From JAMWDF01 sp964645405 (GTDB lineage Bacteria > Ratteibacteria > UBA8468 > B48-G9 > DSTR01), in the NCBI GenBank assembly GCA_964645405.1, contig CAZYCA010000015.1, positions 23,562 to 87,561 of the forward strand: a stretch of 64,000 bases of DNA, read 5' to 3'. The notes beneath the pieces are model-generated. The model saw nothing but the letters and a program-made list of their open reading frames with translations. It was not told the origin of the DNA and did no database searches. Positions 48,028-56,236 of this stretch are shown here, piece by piece (positions within the stretch are counted from its first letter, which is position 1; each line of letters starts with the position of its first letter). Position numbers and translations under genes: made by a program.

Positions 48028-50442
48028 TCAATCCGTCGGGGGAAAGGAAACTTTTTCCATTTCCAGATAGTTTGCACCTGCCTGAACATCCACCCTGACA
48101 GGAACAGAAAGAGGAAGAGCTTTTTCCATAATTCTGCAAATAGCCGGGACATGTTTTTCTTCATCGGGGAATATTTCAAAAAGAAGTTCGTCATGAATTT
48201 GCAGTACCAGCCTGCTCTTTAATCCTTGTTGCTGAAAGTAAGAGTAGGACTGGTTCATAGCAATTTTTATCAGATCGGCTGCTGTTCCCTGGATTGGGGT
48301 ATTGATGGCTGCACGTTTAGCAAATTCCTGTCTGTTTTTATCACTGCTGGTAATTTCCGGGAGGCTACGGCGCCGGCCTAAAATAGTAGTGACATATCCC
48401 TGTTTTCTGGCAAGATTTACGGTTCTGTCAATATATTCTTTCACTCCCCGGAAAGTTTTAAAGTATTTGTCAATAAAAAGCTGGGCTTCCTCTGCTGGTA
48501 TGTTCAGCTGCCGGGAAAGGCCAAACGCACTCATCCCGTAAATAATGCCGAAGTTGATGGTTTTGGCCAGCCTCCTTAAATCCGTCTGCTCACGAATGTT
48601 TTCCGGACTGAAAAGGGATTCAGTGGAAAAAAGATATTGCGCTGTTTCCTGGTGGATATCCCGGTTTTTCCAGAAGGCTTCCACTAAAACCGGGTCCTGG
48701 CAATAGTGCGCGAGAATGCGCAATTCTATCTGGTTGTAGTCAAAAGAGAAAAACCTCGCAGGAACCTGAGCGCAGAAAGCTTTCCGAATGAGACTACCCT
48801 GGGGTGTTCTGATGGGAATGTTTTGCAGATTGGGCTGGCTACAGCTGAGCCGACCGGTGGCTGTTGCCATCTGATTGAACCGCGGATGTATACGCCCGGT
48901 TTTGGGGTTGATTGCTTCCCTGAGACCTTCCACATAGGTGGATTTCAGCTTATATAACTCTCTGTACTCCAGGATAAGAGCGGGAAGAATATGCTGTGTT
49001 CTCAGCTCCTGGAGAACTTCTATGTCTGTGGAATAAGCATTCTTGGTCTTCCTTTTAGGAGGAAGTCCCAGTCTTTCAAAAAGAATATGTGCCAGTTGCT
49101 GAGGGGAATTAATGTTGAATATCTCCCCGGCTGCCTGATATATTTTCTGTTCCAGATCTTTTAAGGAGGAAAGCATTTGCTGGTTCAACTGAGAAAGATA
49201 CTCAGCATTAACTCCTATACCGGACCTCTCCATCCAGAGTAAAACCTGCACCAGAGGCATTTCCACCTCAAAAAAAAGTTTTTCCAGCCCCTGCTCTTTT
49301 AGAAGCTGTTGGTAAGCCCGCTTCAGGGCAAAGTAATTTTCGCCGGAAATAACCTTGCCGGTTAGGTACTGTGCCAGGGCCAGGTCAAACTCTAACCCTG
49401 CCATCTTTATACCAAAAGCAGCAAGCTGCAGGGCTTTTTCTTTCAAATTGTAACCGCATTTACCGATTTTGGGGTCGCTTAACTTAGCAGCAAATTCTCC
49501 GGTGTTTTTCAGAATCTTCTGAAAGGAAACGACCGTACCATCAGAAAAAGCAAGCTGGTCCCCCGGGGAGAAAAGTTCATCATTTTCAGCGAACATAGTT
49601 TTCACATGGCTGGCAAGTTTCTTAAGTTCCAGTTGATGGCATAAATGAAAAAGGGCTGCTAAATCGACGCTACGTAGTTTCAAATCCTCAAGAGAAACGT
49701 TCAATGGTAAATTCTTTTTTAAACAGACCAGTTTCTTGCTTAAAATTGCTTGCTGGTAACCATGTTCTAATTTTTCCCTTAGAGAAGAAGAATCTATCCT
49801 TTCCAGATGCTGATAAAGTTCCTCTAAGGAAGAAAACTGTTGTAAAAGTTTCAGGGCTGTTTTCTCTCCTACGCCTTTGACACCAGGGATATGGTCAGAG
49901 GCATCACCGGCAAGAGAAAGAAAATCAGTTACCTGTTCAGGCGAAAGTCCCCAGTGTTGCTTTAGCCACACAATATCTCTTTTTTCGCCATCGGTGGGGT
50001 TGATAACAGTCACCTGGCTGGAAAGTAGTTGTAAAGCATCTTTATCACCGCTGATAATCAGTACCTTATGGCCAGCACCCGTCATCCGGTCACAGATAGT
50101 GGCAATAATGTCATCAGCCTCATAATCTTCCATTTCAAAAAGGTTCAAACCAAGGTATCTGGCAAGGTCTTTAATTAATGGTATCTGAAGAGAAAGTTCT
50201 TCCGGCATGGAAGGTCGCTGAACTTTATAATCGGTAAAGATTCTGGTACGGAAGGTTTCTCGTTTAACATCAAAGGCTACTGCCATGAAACCTGGTTGAT
50301 AAACTTTAAAAATTTTTAAGATAGACGTGGCAAACCCGTAAATGGCATTTACAGGCTGACCGGAAGAAGTTGTCAGTTTCGGGAGGGCATAGAAACTGCG
50401 ATAGGCTAAGGAGGTACCATCAAGGAGAAAAATTTCTTCCAT
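48028..50442 (-). CDS. polA: DNA polymerase I without a functional proofreading site
   Basis: From ATG 50442 the protein is 804 residues. The 5'-3' exonuclease domain starts FLLDGTSLAYRSFYALPKL and contains EMEDYEADDIIAT. The polymerase domain has RLSCSQPNLQNIPIRT, RFFSFDYNQIELRILAH, RRLAKTINFGIIYGMSAFGLSRQL and LVLQIHDELLFE, all intact. The middle domain is short. NLKEKALQLAAFGIK lies where the Exo II motif NLKYD would be, with the metal-binding Asp replaced by Lys, and I see no Exo I DTET. Proofreading is thus probably lost, as in Taq and some Gram-positive enzymes. A TTG two codons earlier is also in frame. Confidence 0.95.
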   Translation of the reverse strand: MEEIFLLDGTSLAYRSFYALPKLTTSSGQPVNAIYGFATSILKIFKVYQPGFMAVAFDVKRETFRTRIFTDYKVQRPSMPEELSLQIPLIKDLARYLGLNLFEMEDYEADDIIATICDRMTGAGHKVLIISGDKDALQLLSSQVTVINPTDGEKRDIVWLKQHWGLSPEQVTDFLSLAGDASDHIPGVKGVGEKTALKLLQQFSSLEELYQHLERIDSSSLREKLEHGYQQAILSKKLVCLKKNLPLNVSLEDLKLRSVDLAALFHLCHQLELKKLASHVKTMFAENDELFSPGDQLAFSDGTVVSFQKILKNTGEFAAKLSDPKIGKCGYNLKEKALQLAAFGIKMAGLEFDLALAQYLTGKVISGENYFALKRAYQQLLKEQGLEKLFFEVEMPLVQVLLWMERSGIGVNAEYLSQLNQQMLSSLKDLEQKIYQAAGEIFNINSPQQLAHILFERLGLPPKRKTKNAYSTDIEVLQELRTQHILPALILEYRELYKLKSTYVEGLREAINPKTGRIHPRFNQMATATGRLSCSQPNLQNIPIRTPQGSLIRKAFCAQVPARFFSFDYNQIELRILAHYCQDPVLVEAFWKNRDIHQETAQYLFSTESLFSPENIREQTDLRRLAKTINFGIIYGMSAFGLSRQLNIPAEEAQLFIDKYFKTFRGVKEYIDRTVNLARKQGYVTTILGRRRSLPEITSSDKNRQEFAKRAAINTPIQGTAADLIKIAMNQSYSYFQQQGLKSRLVLQIHDELLFEIFPDEEKHVPAICRIMEKALPLSVPVRVDVQAGANYLEMEKVSFPPTD

Positions 50443-50449
50443 TTCCAAC

Positions 50450-50980
50450 CTATGACACTTTTCCCGGATGAACAGCAGCAGCCTTTTTCAAAATGGTAAG
50501 TTCCAGTTCTGCATTGAGCAAAAAAGGTTTTTCCCGGTGTCGTTTCATCTGGAAACTCGGTAGATAAATAAAGCCCCTGGCTTCTACTTCCTTTAGAAAC
50601 TGACAGAGTTTTTCCAGGGTGATTTCTTCCATACTAACACGTAATCTTTCCACGGTGGCTTCCTGACGGGAGAGTTGCGGCAGAGGTTTTACCTCCCTGA
50701 CGTTTCCTTTCAAATCAAGGGCATCTGTTAAATTACCAATGAAACCAATCAGGGAAAAACTGTTGTCCACATATCTTAAGCTGGAGTTCTCTTTCTGACC
50801 AGGACGTTGCTGGTATTGCTGGCAGAGATTCTCCAAAAGCTTTAAATCCCGGTTTTTGCGGATTACTGTTTCCTGAAGGGAGCGGAGTTGCCGGCGTCCG
50901 GGGAGAAAAATAAACTGATAAAAAAATATTAAAATGGCGAAACCAGAGAGAATGAAAATTTGTCTTCCAGTAAGTTTCAT
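50450..50980 (-). CDS. gspM: type II secretion GspM-like protein
   Basis: A 176-residue protein with an N-terminal transmembrane helix (residues 8-25) and a periplasmic ferredoxin-like domain (TLEKLCQFLKEVEARGFIYLPSFQMKR), as in GspM. GspM binds GspL and helps place the secretion ATPase. It is the last gsp gene in the operon. Its start overlaps gspL as ATGA, and polA follows after seven bases. Confidence 0.75.
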   Translation of the reverse strand: MKLTGRQIFILSGFAILIFFYQFIFLPGRRQLRSLQETVIRKNRDLKLLENLCQQYQQRPGQKENSSLRYVDNSFSLIGFIGNLTDALDLKGNVREVKPLPQLSRQEATVERLRVSMEEITLEKLCQFLKEVEARGFIYLPSFQMKRHREKPFLLNAELELTILKKAAAVHPGKVS

Positions 50981-52236
50981 GACAGTTTAATTGTTAGATT
51001 GAAGCTAACTTTCTTGTCTTTATCAAAAGAGATGTCCCCGACGGTAACGGAAGCAAAATCCGGTGAGCGCTGTAATGCTCCCTTTAATTTCTCCAGCTGG
51101 ATAAGATTTTCTACCCGGCCAGAAATAAAAAGCGAAGAACCACCGCTAAGAATGAAATGTGTCACCTCCAGACTGGAGACAAGGGAATCAGGAATAGCAC
51201 CCACAAAAGAATCCATAACCTTCAGTACAGATACTGGACGGGGTAAATCAGAAAAAGATTGCTGCTCCTGTCTCAATTTCTCTTTCATCTGTACGACCGG
51301 GTCAACAATTTTTTTCACCTCCGGACAGACAGCAATAAATATCTGGTTCATCTTCTGGTTGAGCTGTTCTACGTTTTTCCTCAGTTGTGGGATCTTAAAA
51401 TAGGGAGCTGTCATACCAAGTAAAAGAAGCAGAAAAATGGCTGCCCCGGCCAGAGAAGAGGAAAGTGGAACTGCCTGGGTCTTTGCCAGTTCCTTCAGCT
51501 CCAGGGAAGGTAAGTCAGAAGGATGGAAAAACGGGGCAAAAATAATCCAGTGGTCATGATGTAAATATGCCTGTAATTGCGGTAACTGAAGTCTTGTTTC
51601 TCCCAGGCCAAAAACAGAATCTTTTCCCCCTGGTCCCACCCAGAAAACAGGAAGTTGTTTCTGATTCTGAAGAGTTCTGACAAAGTCCTTTCTTTCTTCG
51701 TCTTCGGTTACCTGAAAGGAAAAAGAATTGGACAACTGCCCGGAAATCACAAGATTTGCCAGCAGATACGGTTTGCTCACCATAATCACCCAGCAATCAG
51801 GCACAGGCAGGTAAGGTCTCAATATATGGTGAACAAGTAAAGAATCCACGGTGAGGGAAAGTCTCAGGCGGAAGCGCTGCTTTAACTGCAGCCAGGGTTG
51901 AAAATGGACACGTTCCACAGAAAGCACCAGGATTTCACAAAAGCTCCGGGAACGGTGGAGATAGAACCACTGATGAAGGTAGTTTTCCGGCAAGCGGGGA
52001 AGTAAATCTTCCAATTCTGCTCTTAATGCCAGGTTGATAGCCGCCGGCTGAGAAAAAGGAAATTTTATAACCCGCAAAGAAACGAGTGGCCGGGAAAGGA
52101 TTAAACTAACCTTGCAGGGTCCAATCTTCTCCAGCTGTTGCTCTATTTCGGGAAGAGTAACGTTTCTAACCTTATCTGGTGTCTCCGCCAGCAAAATTTC
52201 CCGGCCAAAGATGTAGCAACTTATTGTTCTTTTCAT
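50977..52236 (-). CDS. gspL: type II secretion GspL-like protein
   Basis: A 419-residue protein: a cytoplasmic actin-like domain (residues 1-255, PLVSLRVIKFPFSQPAAINLALRAEL), one transmembrane helix (about 262-280), then a periplasmic part with a coiled segment (LRKNVEQLNQKM) and a PilN/GspL-type ferredoxin domain (VLKVMDSFVGAIPDSLVSSL). It recruits the ATPase GspE to the membrane. It overlaps both neighbours as ATGA. The domain order is that of GspL or a fused PilM-PilN. Confidence 0.8.
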   Translation of the reverse strand: MKRTISCYIFGREILLAETPDKVRNVTLPEIEQQLEKIGPCKVSLILSRPLVSLRVIKFPFSQPAAINLALRAELEDLLPRLPENYLHQWFYLHRSRSFCEILVLSVERVHFQPWLQLKQRFRLRLSLTVDSLLVHHILRPYLPVPDCWVIMVSKPYLLANLVISGQLSNSFSFQVTEDEERKDFVRTLQNQKQLPVFWVGPGGKDSVFGLGETRLQLPQLQAYLHHDHWIIFAPFFHPSDLPSLELKELAKTQAVPLSSSLAGAAIFLLLLLGMTAPYFKIPQLRKNVEQLNQKMNQIFIAVCPEVKKIVDPVVQMKEKLRQEQQSFSDLPRPVSVLKVMDSFVGAIPDSLVSSLEVTHFILSGGSSLFISGRVENLIQLEKLKGALQRSPDFASVTVGDISFDKDKKVSFNLTIKLS

Positions 52237-53141
52237 AGTACTTCCACACCCCGGATACTCACCTCCTCACCCCTGGTGAGGAAAAAACGTCTTTTCCGGG
52301 TAAAACCGGTTGTCGTTTTTACTTCTACCACAACAGAAAAACAGGAGCTACGATAACTAATCAAGCTGCGATTGGCGAGAAAAACTTCCCTGTTCACCTT
52401 CATCAGATAAGCGTCCTCCAGCGGGCCGCTTTGCCGCTGAGCCAGAATCTCGTTAAGTTCCATTTCTGAAAAACCCAGTGCCTTAAGAATCGGTGGAGCA
52501 CAAGTATTAACATTTATTTTACTATCAGAGGTAAGAGTTACCAAATCCAGCAATGCAGTTGTTTCCTCGTTTCCCTTCAGCACCTGTTCGGTGAATCCTT
52601 TTATCAGGGACAGTTCCTTCAGAGAAAGAAGACTTCGGTTAGAGCAGCGATAGGGATGTTCCAGGTTCTGGTAATAATTACTCTCCGCCCCAAAAACTCT
52701 GGGCATTTCATCTTCATCTATCCAGTCCAGGAGACAATCCAGAAGGTCATGACTTAATCCCAGAACAAGGAAAAGTCTTTCTGTTACTTCCTTCAGTCTG
52801 GTGTTGACCTTGCCTTCAGGCTGCAGGATACCGTTTAAGTTTATTTTGCCGTTTTCATCCTGAAACCTGAGTTTAATTTCTCCTGCCCTGGTCTGAAAAA
52901 CTCTTTCCCGGTTCCACTCCTCCCCCAGCCAGTCATAACTGTTCTTATCTGCCTTTAAGACCTCAACGGCTACCGCACCCCCACTTTTTGCCAGAAATTC
53001 TGCCTGAATCTTATCCAGCTGGTTCCGTAAAAAAACCAGATGCTGCTGGCATCTGCGGTGAAACTCCAGAGTAAGGATTATTAAGGCCAGGACAAACCCC
53101 AGAGTAAAAATAAGAGCAATCCCATCCTTATGATTTTTCAT
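52233..53141 (-). CDS. gspK: type II secretion minor pseudopilin GspK
   Basis: A 302-residue protein. The N-terminus has KDGIALIFTLGFVLALIILTL instead of a G-FTLIE site with glutamate, as is usual for GspK, which lacks glutamate 5. The large globular domain contains KINLNGIL and VNTRLKEV, then LLDWIDEDEMPRVFGAESNYYQ, and KINVNTCAPPILKAL, the helix-hairpin-helix-like K-domain. It caps the pseudopilus tip with GspI and GspJ. It overlaps gspJ by 14 bases and gspL by four. Confidence 0.88.
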   Translation of the reverse strand: MKNHKDGIALIFTLGFVLALIILTLEFHRRCQQHLVFLRNQLDKIQAEFLAKSGGAVAVEVLKADKNSYDWLGEEWNRERVFQTRAGEIKLRFQDENGKINLNGILQPEGKVNTRLKEVTERLFLVLGLSHDLLDCLLDWIDEDEMPRVFGAESNYYQNLEHPYRCSNRSLLSLKELSLIKGFTEQVLKGNEETTALLDLVTLTSDSKINVNTCAPPILKALGFSEMELNEILAQRQSGPLEDAYLMKVNREVFLANRSLISYRSSCFSVVVEVKTTTGFTRKRRFFLTRGEEVSIRGVEVL

Positions 53142-53667
53142 GGTAAAGCTTAACAGGTAAAGTGAAATCTGTGCCGTCCACTGTCAGCTTTAGAAGTATT
53201 GCTGCGGGAAGTTGTTCCTTATCCCATTCCTCGTGCCATGCAGACCCATCAAAATAGGAAAAACTACCATCTTCCAGTTTTTCCAGAACAGGAAAAGCAA
53301 ATTCCTGGTTAAAAATCAAAGTATTCTGACCTTCCCAGATTTCCCATCCATGGGTACCTGGCAGGAACGCGTAGATGACCTTAACAGGATAAGACCTTCC
53401 CGGCCGGTCTACCAGCATCTGCAGGTAATCCGCTTTGCCCCGAAAAGACTTGATGTCAGGCAGAATACAACTTACATCGGAGTGAAAATGCAGGAAAAAG
53501 TTGAAGATAACTTCCCTTTCCTTTAAAGTCTGGTCAACACTGGTCACCACTTTTTGACTGCTGGTGAATGTCTGGTAAATCAGAGTAAATAAAACCAGGT
53601 ACAGGGCACAACCAATAAGAACCTCAATTAAAGTAAATCCGGAAGAAAAAGCTTTACCGGTTTTCAT
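53128..53667 (-). CDS. gspJ: type II secretion minor pseudopilin GspJ
   Basis: A 179-residue protein with a prepilin site SSG then FTLIEVLIGCALYLVLFTL, glutamate 5 present. The order after gspI and before gspK and its length agree with GspJ. It sits in the tip complex. The start overlaps gspI by 14 bases. Its sequence beyond the helix is divergent, so the letter J rests mainly on gene order. Confidence 0.82.
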   Translation of the reverse strand: MKTGKAFSSGFTLIEVLIGCALYLVLFTLIYQTFTSSQKVVTSVDQTLKEREVIFNFFLHFHSDVSCILPDIKSFRGKADYLQMLVDRPGRSYPVKVIYAFLPGTHGWEIWEGQNTLIFNQEFAFPVLEKLEDGSFSYFDGSAWHEEWDKEQLPAAILLKLTVDGTDFTLPVKLYHEKS

Positions 53668-54043
53668 TGGTTTTTTTCTTAAGAACAGGGAAAGCGAAAC
53701 TAATATTTCCTTCCGACCAGGTAACTGTTAGCCAGCCAAGTTGAGCAGGGAAGACTTCTGTTTCACTCAGAACAAGGTCGTGATAATCCAGCGTCCAGTT
53801 ATAAAGCTGGTGGGGTGTTTTCCAGGTTCCCTGTTCCGGAACGTCTCTGGGAGAAGAAACAAGTAACTCGCCTGCCTGTGTTTCAGCCAGAAGCACAGCT
53901 ACCTGAGTGTCCCGAACTATCCTTGCATTTCTTGTATTCAGCAGGAAGCTTTCCAGACACACCAGTGCCCCGATAGCAAAAATAGCCAGACAGAGCATAA
54001 CCTCCAGAAGGATAAACCCTTTCCTGCTAAAGTGTCTGGTCAT
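53654..54043 (-). CDS. gspI: type II secretion minor pseudopilin GspI
   Basis: From the ATG at 54043 the protein is 129 residues with a prepilin site SRKG then FILLEVMLCLAIFAIGALV, glutamate 5 present. RDTQVAVLLAETQAGELL and the LGWLTVTW end resemble GspI. It is the minor pseudopilin that starts the tip. The first 17 bases overlap the end of gspH. A longer upstream frame is not chosen because it lies in the gspH coding region. Confidence 0.82.
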   Translation of the reverse strand: MTRHFSRKGFILLEVMLCLAIFAIGALVCLESFLLNTRNARIVRDTQVAVLLAETQAGELLVSSPRDVPEQGTWKTPHQLYNWTLDYHDLVLSETEVFPAQLGWLTVTWSEGNISFAFPVLKKKTNENR

Positions 54044-54565
54044 AGTATATTTCCCCGGAGAATACCTGGACCGAGGCAGCATAGGGGTTAAGGAAAAGTG
54101 TGTAGTATTCATCTGTTTTTACCTGTCTAAGGTAAAGAGCCGCGTAGTCATGATTTCCGTCAGCGTGGAAATTCAGGCAGACCTGGCCGGTGGTTTTTCG
54201 TTCGCCGAAGTAAATCACCTGATAAATCCATATTTCTGGAGGAAGAGCGGTCGCTACCTGGTCCTGGTCTGATGCAGAGTTTTCTTCCTCAGCCGGTATT
54301 GCCCAGTAATTTTGCCTGTCTAAATCTATCCACAGCTGCCAGTCCTGTTTTGTCGTCAGTGCTTTCGTACAGAGAGATTCAATGATCTCAACAAAGGAAG
54401 TGATAATTTCCTGGTCACGGCTAAGAGTCCTGAAGTTTCTAATAGCAGGTAAACTCAGAGAAAAAAAAACCCTATGATCAGCAGGGCAAGCAGTATTTCA
54501 AAAAGGGTGAAACCTCTGCTGGCAGTTTTTTCCTTCCTACAAACTGGAGCTGGAAATATCAGCAT
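54027..54565 (-). pseudogene. gspH: type II secretion pseudopilin GspH, frameshifted
   Basis: An ATG at 54565, with GGAGGGGAAGG upstream, opens a prepilin frame: RKEKTASRG then FTLFEILLALLIIGFFF, glutamate 5 present. After nine T (54469-54461 on the minus strand) the frame meets TGA at 54457-54455. The next frame then continues without stops as SLSLPAIRNFRTLSRDQ to WQLWIDLDRQNYWAI and IWIYQVIYFGERK, ending in TAG at 54027. A single extra T (ten in all) would join the two into 179 residues, a normal GspH. So it is a real frameshift, a sequencing or assembly error in the T run, or a programmed or phase-variable slip. Confidence 0.8.
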
Positions 54566-54998
54566 CTGGTCCTTCCCCTCCTTCTTTTCCATCTCTTCCG
54601 TAGCAGATAATTTCGTAATCTTCATTGTTACGACCGGGGCTCAAATAGACATAATCATGCTGCCATGGGTCTTTGGGAACTTCTTTCTTTTCCAGGTAAC
54701 CGCCTTCTCGCCAGTTGGTAGGGATACGTCCGGTAGAAGGTTTTTCCACTAAAGCAGTCAGTCCCTGTTCGGTGCCGGGATAAAAACCGTTATCCAGATA
54801 GAAAAGTCGCAGGGCACTTTCTAAATTTTTTATCTGTACCTTGGCCGCGGCAATTTTTGTCTCCTCAACGCGACCAAAAATTCTGGGCATGACAATCATG
54901 GCTAAAATGCTGAGAACAACAATTACTGCCATCAGTTCAATAAAAGTAAATCCTGACTTCCGGTTTTTAAAACTTCCCTTAAATTCTTTTTCTTTCAT
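54537..54998 (-). CDS. gspG: type II secretion major pseudopilin GspG
   Basis: A 153-residue protein with prepilin site KSG then FTFIELMAVIVVLSILAMIVMPRI, glutamate 5 present, and the GspG pattern afterwards: IKNLESALRLFYLDNGFYPGTEQGLTALVEKP and KEVPKDPWQHDYVYLSPG. It is the main subunit of the pseudopilus. Its 3' end overlaps the gspH start by 29 bases, and its end carries the gspH ribosome binding site. Confidence 0.95.
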   Translation of the reverse strand: MKEKEFKGSFKNRKSGFTFIELMAVIVVLSILAMIVMPRIFGRVEETKIAAAKVQIKNLESALRLFYLDNGFYPGTEQGLTALVEKPSTGRIPTNWREGGYLEKKEVPKDPWQHDYVYLSPGRNNEDYEIICYGRDGKEGGEGPDADISSSSL

Positions 54999-55011
54999 AA
55001 GCTCTCCTGCT

Positions 55012-56211
55012 TTATTTAATGGATTGACTTATCTGGAATATGGGCAGTAACACTGCCAGTACTATGAATGTGACAACCGCACCCATAAAGAGAATCATTC
55101 CCGGTTCCAGAAAGGTCACCAGGCGGGTAGATTTCTGGGCAACTTCCTCTTCATATATAGTGGCTATTTTTAAAAACATTTCCGGTAAATTACCACTTTT
55201 TTCTCCAGCATTAACCAGCTGTGTCACCAGGTAAGGAAAAAGCCGGGTATTATGAAAACCGTTAGATAAACTGCCGCCTCTGGCTAAAAATTCGCGGATA
55301 GAACGTACTTCCTCTCGCAGACCGGGACTGGAAACCACTTTTTCCGTAATGGCAAAAGCCTCCAGAATCTCTACTCCGCCGGACAGAAGCGTTGCCAGTG
55401 TCCGGGAAAAGGAAGCGATTTCTGTCTTGAGGAAAATGTCCCGCAGGTAAGGCATCCGTAGCTTCATTTTATCAATGAAAATCTGCCCGGCCTGTGTCCG
55501 TTTAAACCTCACAAGAAGAAAACAGATAACTGCTACTACCACTACCAGTGCCAGCCAGTAGCATTTAAAAAACCAGCTTATGCTGATGAGTATCCTGGTG
55601 GGTACAGGCAAAGTTAAAGAAATTTCCTGAAAGATTCTGGTGAGGGTTGGGGCTACAAAGGTAAGGATAAAAAGAACTACCAGCACTGCAACGACAGACA
55701 TCAACAAAGGGTAGGTCATAATACCTATAAGCCGGTTGCGAAAGGAAAGGCGCTTTTCCAGAAAATCAGCTACCCTTTGCAGAATTAAATCCAGGGTACC
55801 ACTCTCCTCTCCTGCCTTAGCCATAGAAACAATAATCTCGGAAAAGTACTGGGGGTATTTCGCAAGAGCCGTGGAAAAACTATTCCCTTCACGAATGGAA
55901 CGCTGGATATCAGAGAAAACATCCCTTAGCTTACCCGGTCGCATCTGAGAAACCAGACCAGAAAGGCATTCGTCCAGAGGGATTCTGGAATTGATTAAGG
56001 TTGCCAGTTCCCTCACCGCAACGACAAGTTCTTCTGTGCTTACCCTGGCAGGCAACAAAGCAGCACTCGTGCCGCCACCTAAAGTGACCTCCACCACATA
56101 GATTCCCTTTTCCTTAAGCAGACGGCGCACTGTAGCAGCGTCTTCTCCTTCTATGGTTCCGGTGATTCTTCTTCCCTGAGCATCAACAGCCAGATAACTA
56201 AAATTTGCCAT
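55012..56211 (-). CDS. gspF: type II secretion inner membrane protein GspF
   Basis: A 399-residue protein with two PulF domains, each followed by membrane helices: an N-terminal YLAVDAQGRRITGTIEG and AKYPQYFSEIIVSMAKAGEESGTLD, then a second AFAITEKVVSSPGLREEVRSI and NTRLFPYLVTQLVNAGEKSGNLPEM. It forms the inner-membrane platform on which GspE works. Full length. Confidence 0.95.
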   Translation of the reverse strand: MANFSYLAVDAQGRRITGTIEGEDAATVRRLLKEKGIYVVEVTLGGGTSAALLPARVSTEELVVAVRELATLINSRIPLDECLSGLVSQMRPGKLRDVFSDIQRSIREGNSFSTALAKYPQYFSEIIVSMAKAGEESGTLDLILQRVADFLEKRLSFRNRLIGIMTYPLLMSVVAVLVVLFILTFVAPTLTRIFQEISLTLPVPTRILISISWFFKCYWLALVVVVAVICFLLVRFKRTQAGQIFIDKMKLRMPYLRDIFLKTEIASFSRTLATLLSGGVEILEAFAITEKVVSSPGLREEVRSIREFLARGGSLSNGFHNTRLFPYLVTQLVNAGEKSGNLPEMFLKIATIYEEEVAQKSTRLVTFLEPGMILFMGAVVTFIVLAVLLPIFQISQSIK

Positions 56212-56236
56212 TTTAAGATAGAAGAGAATTTTATTC

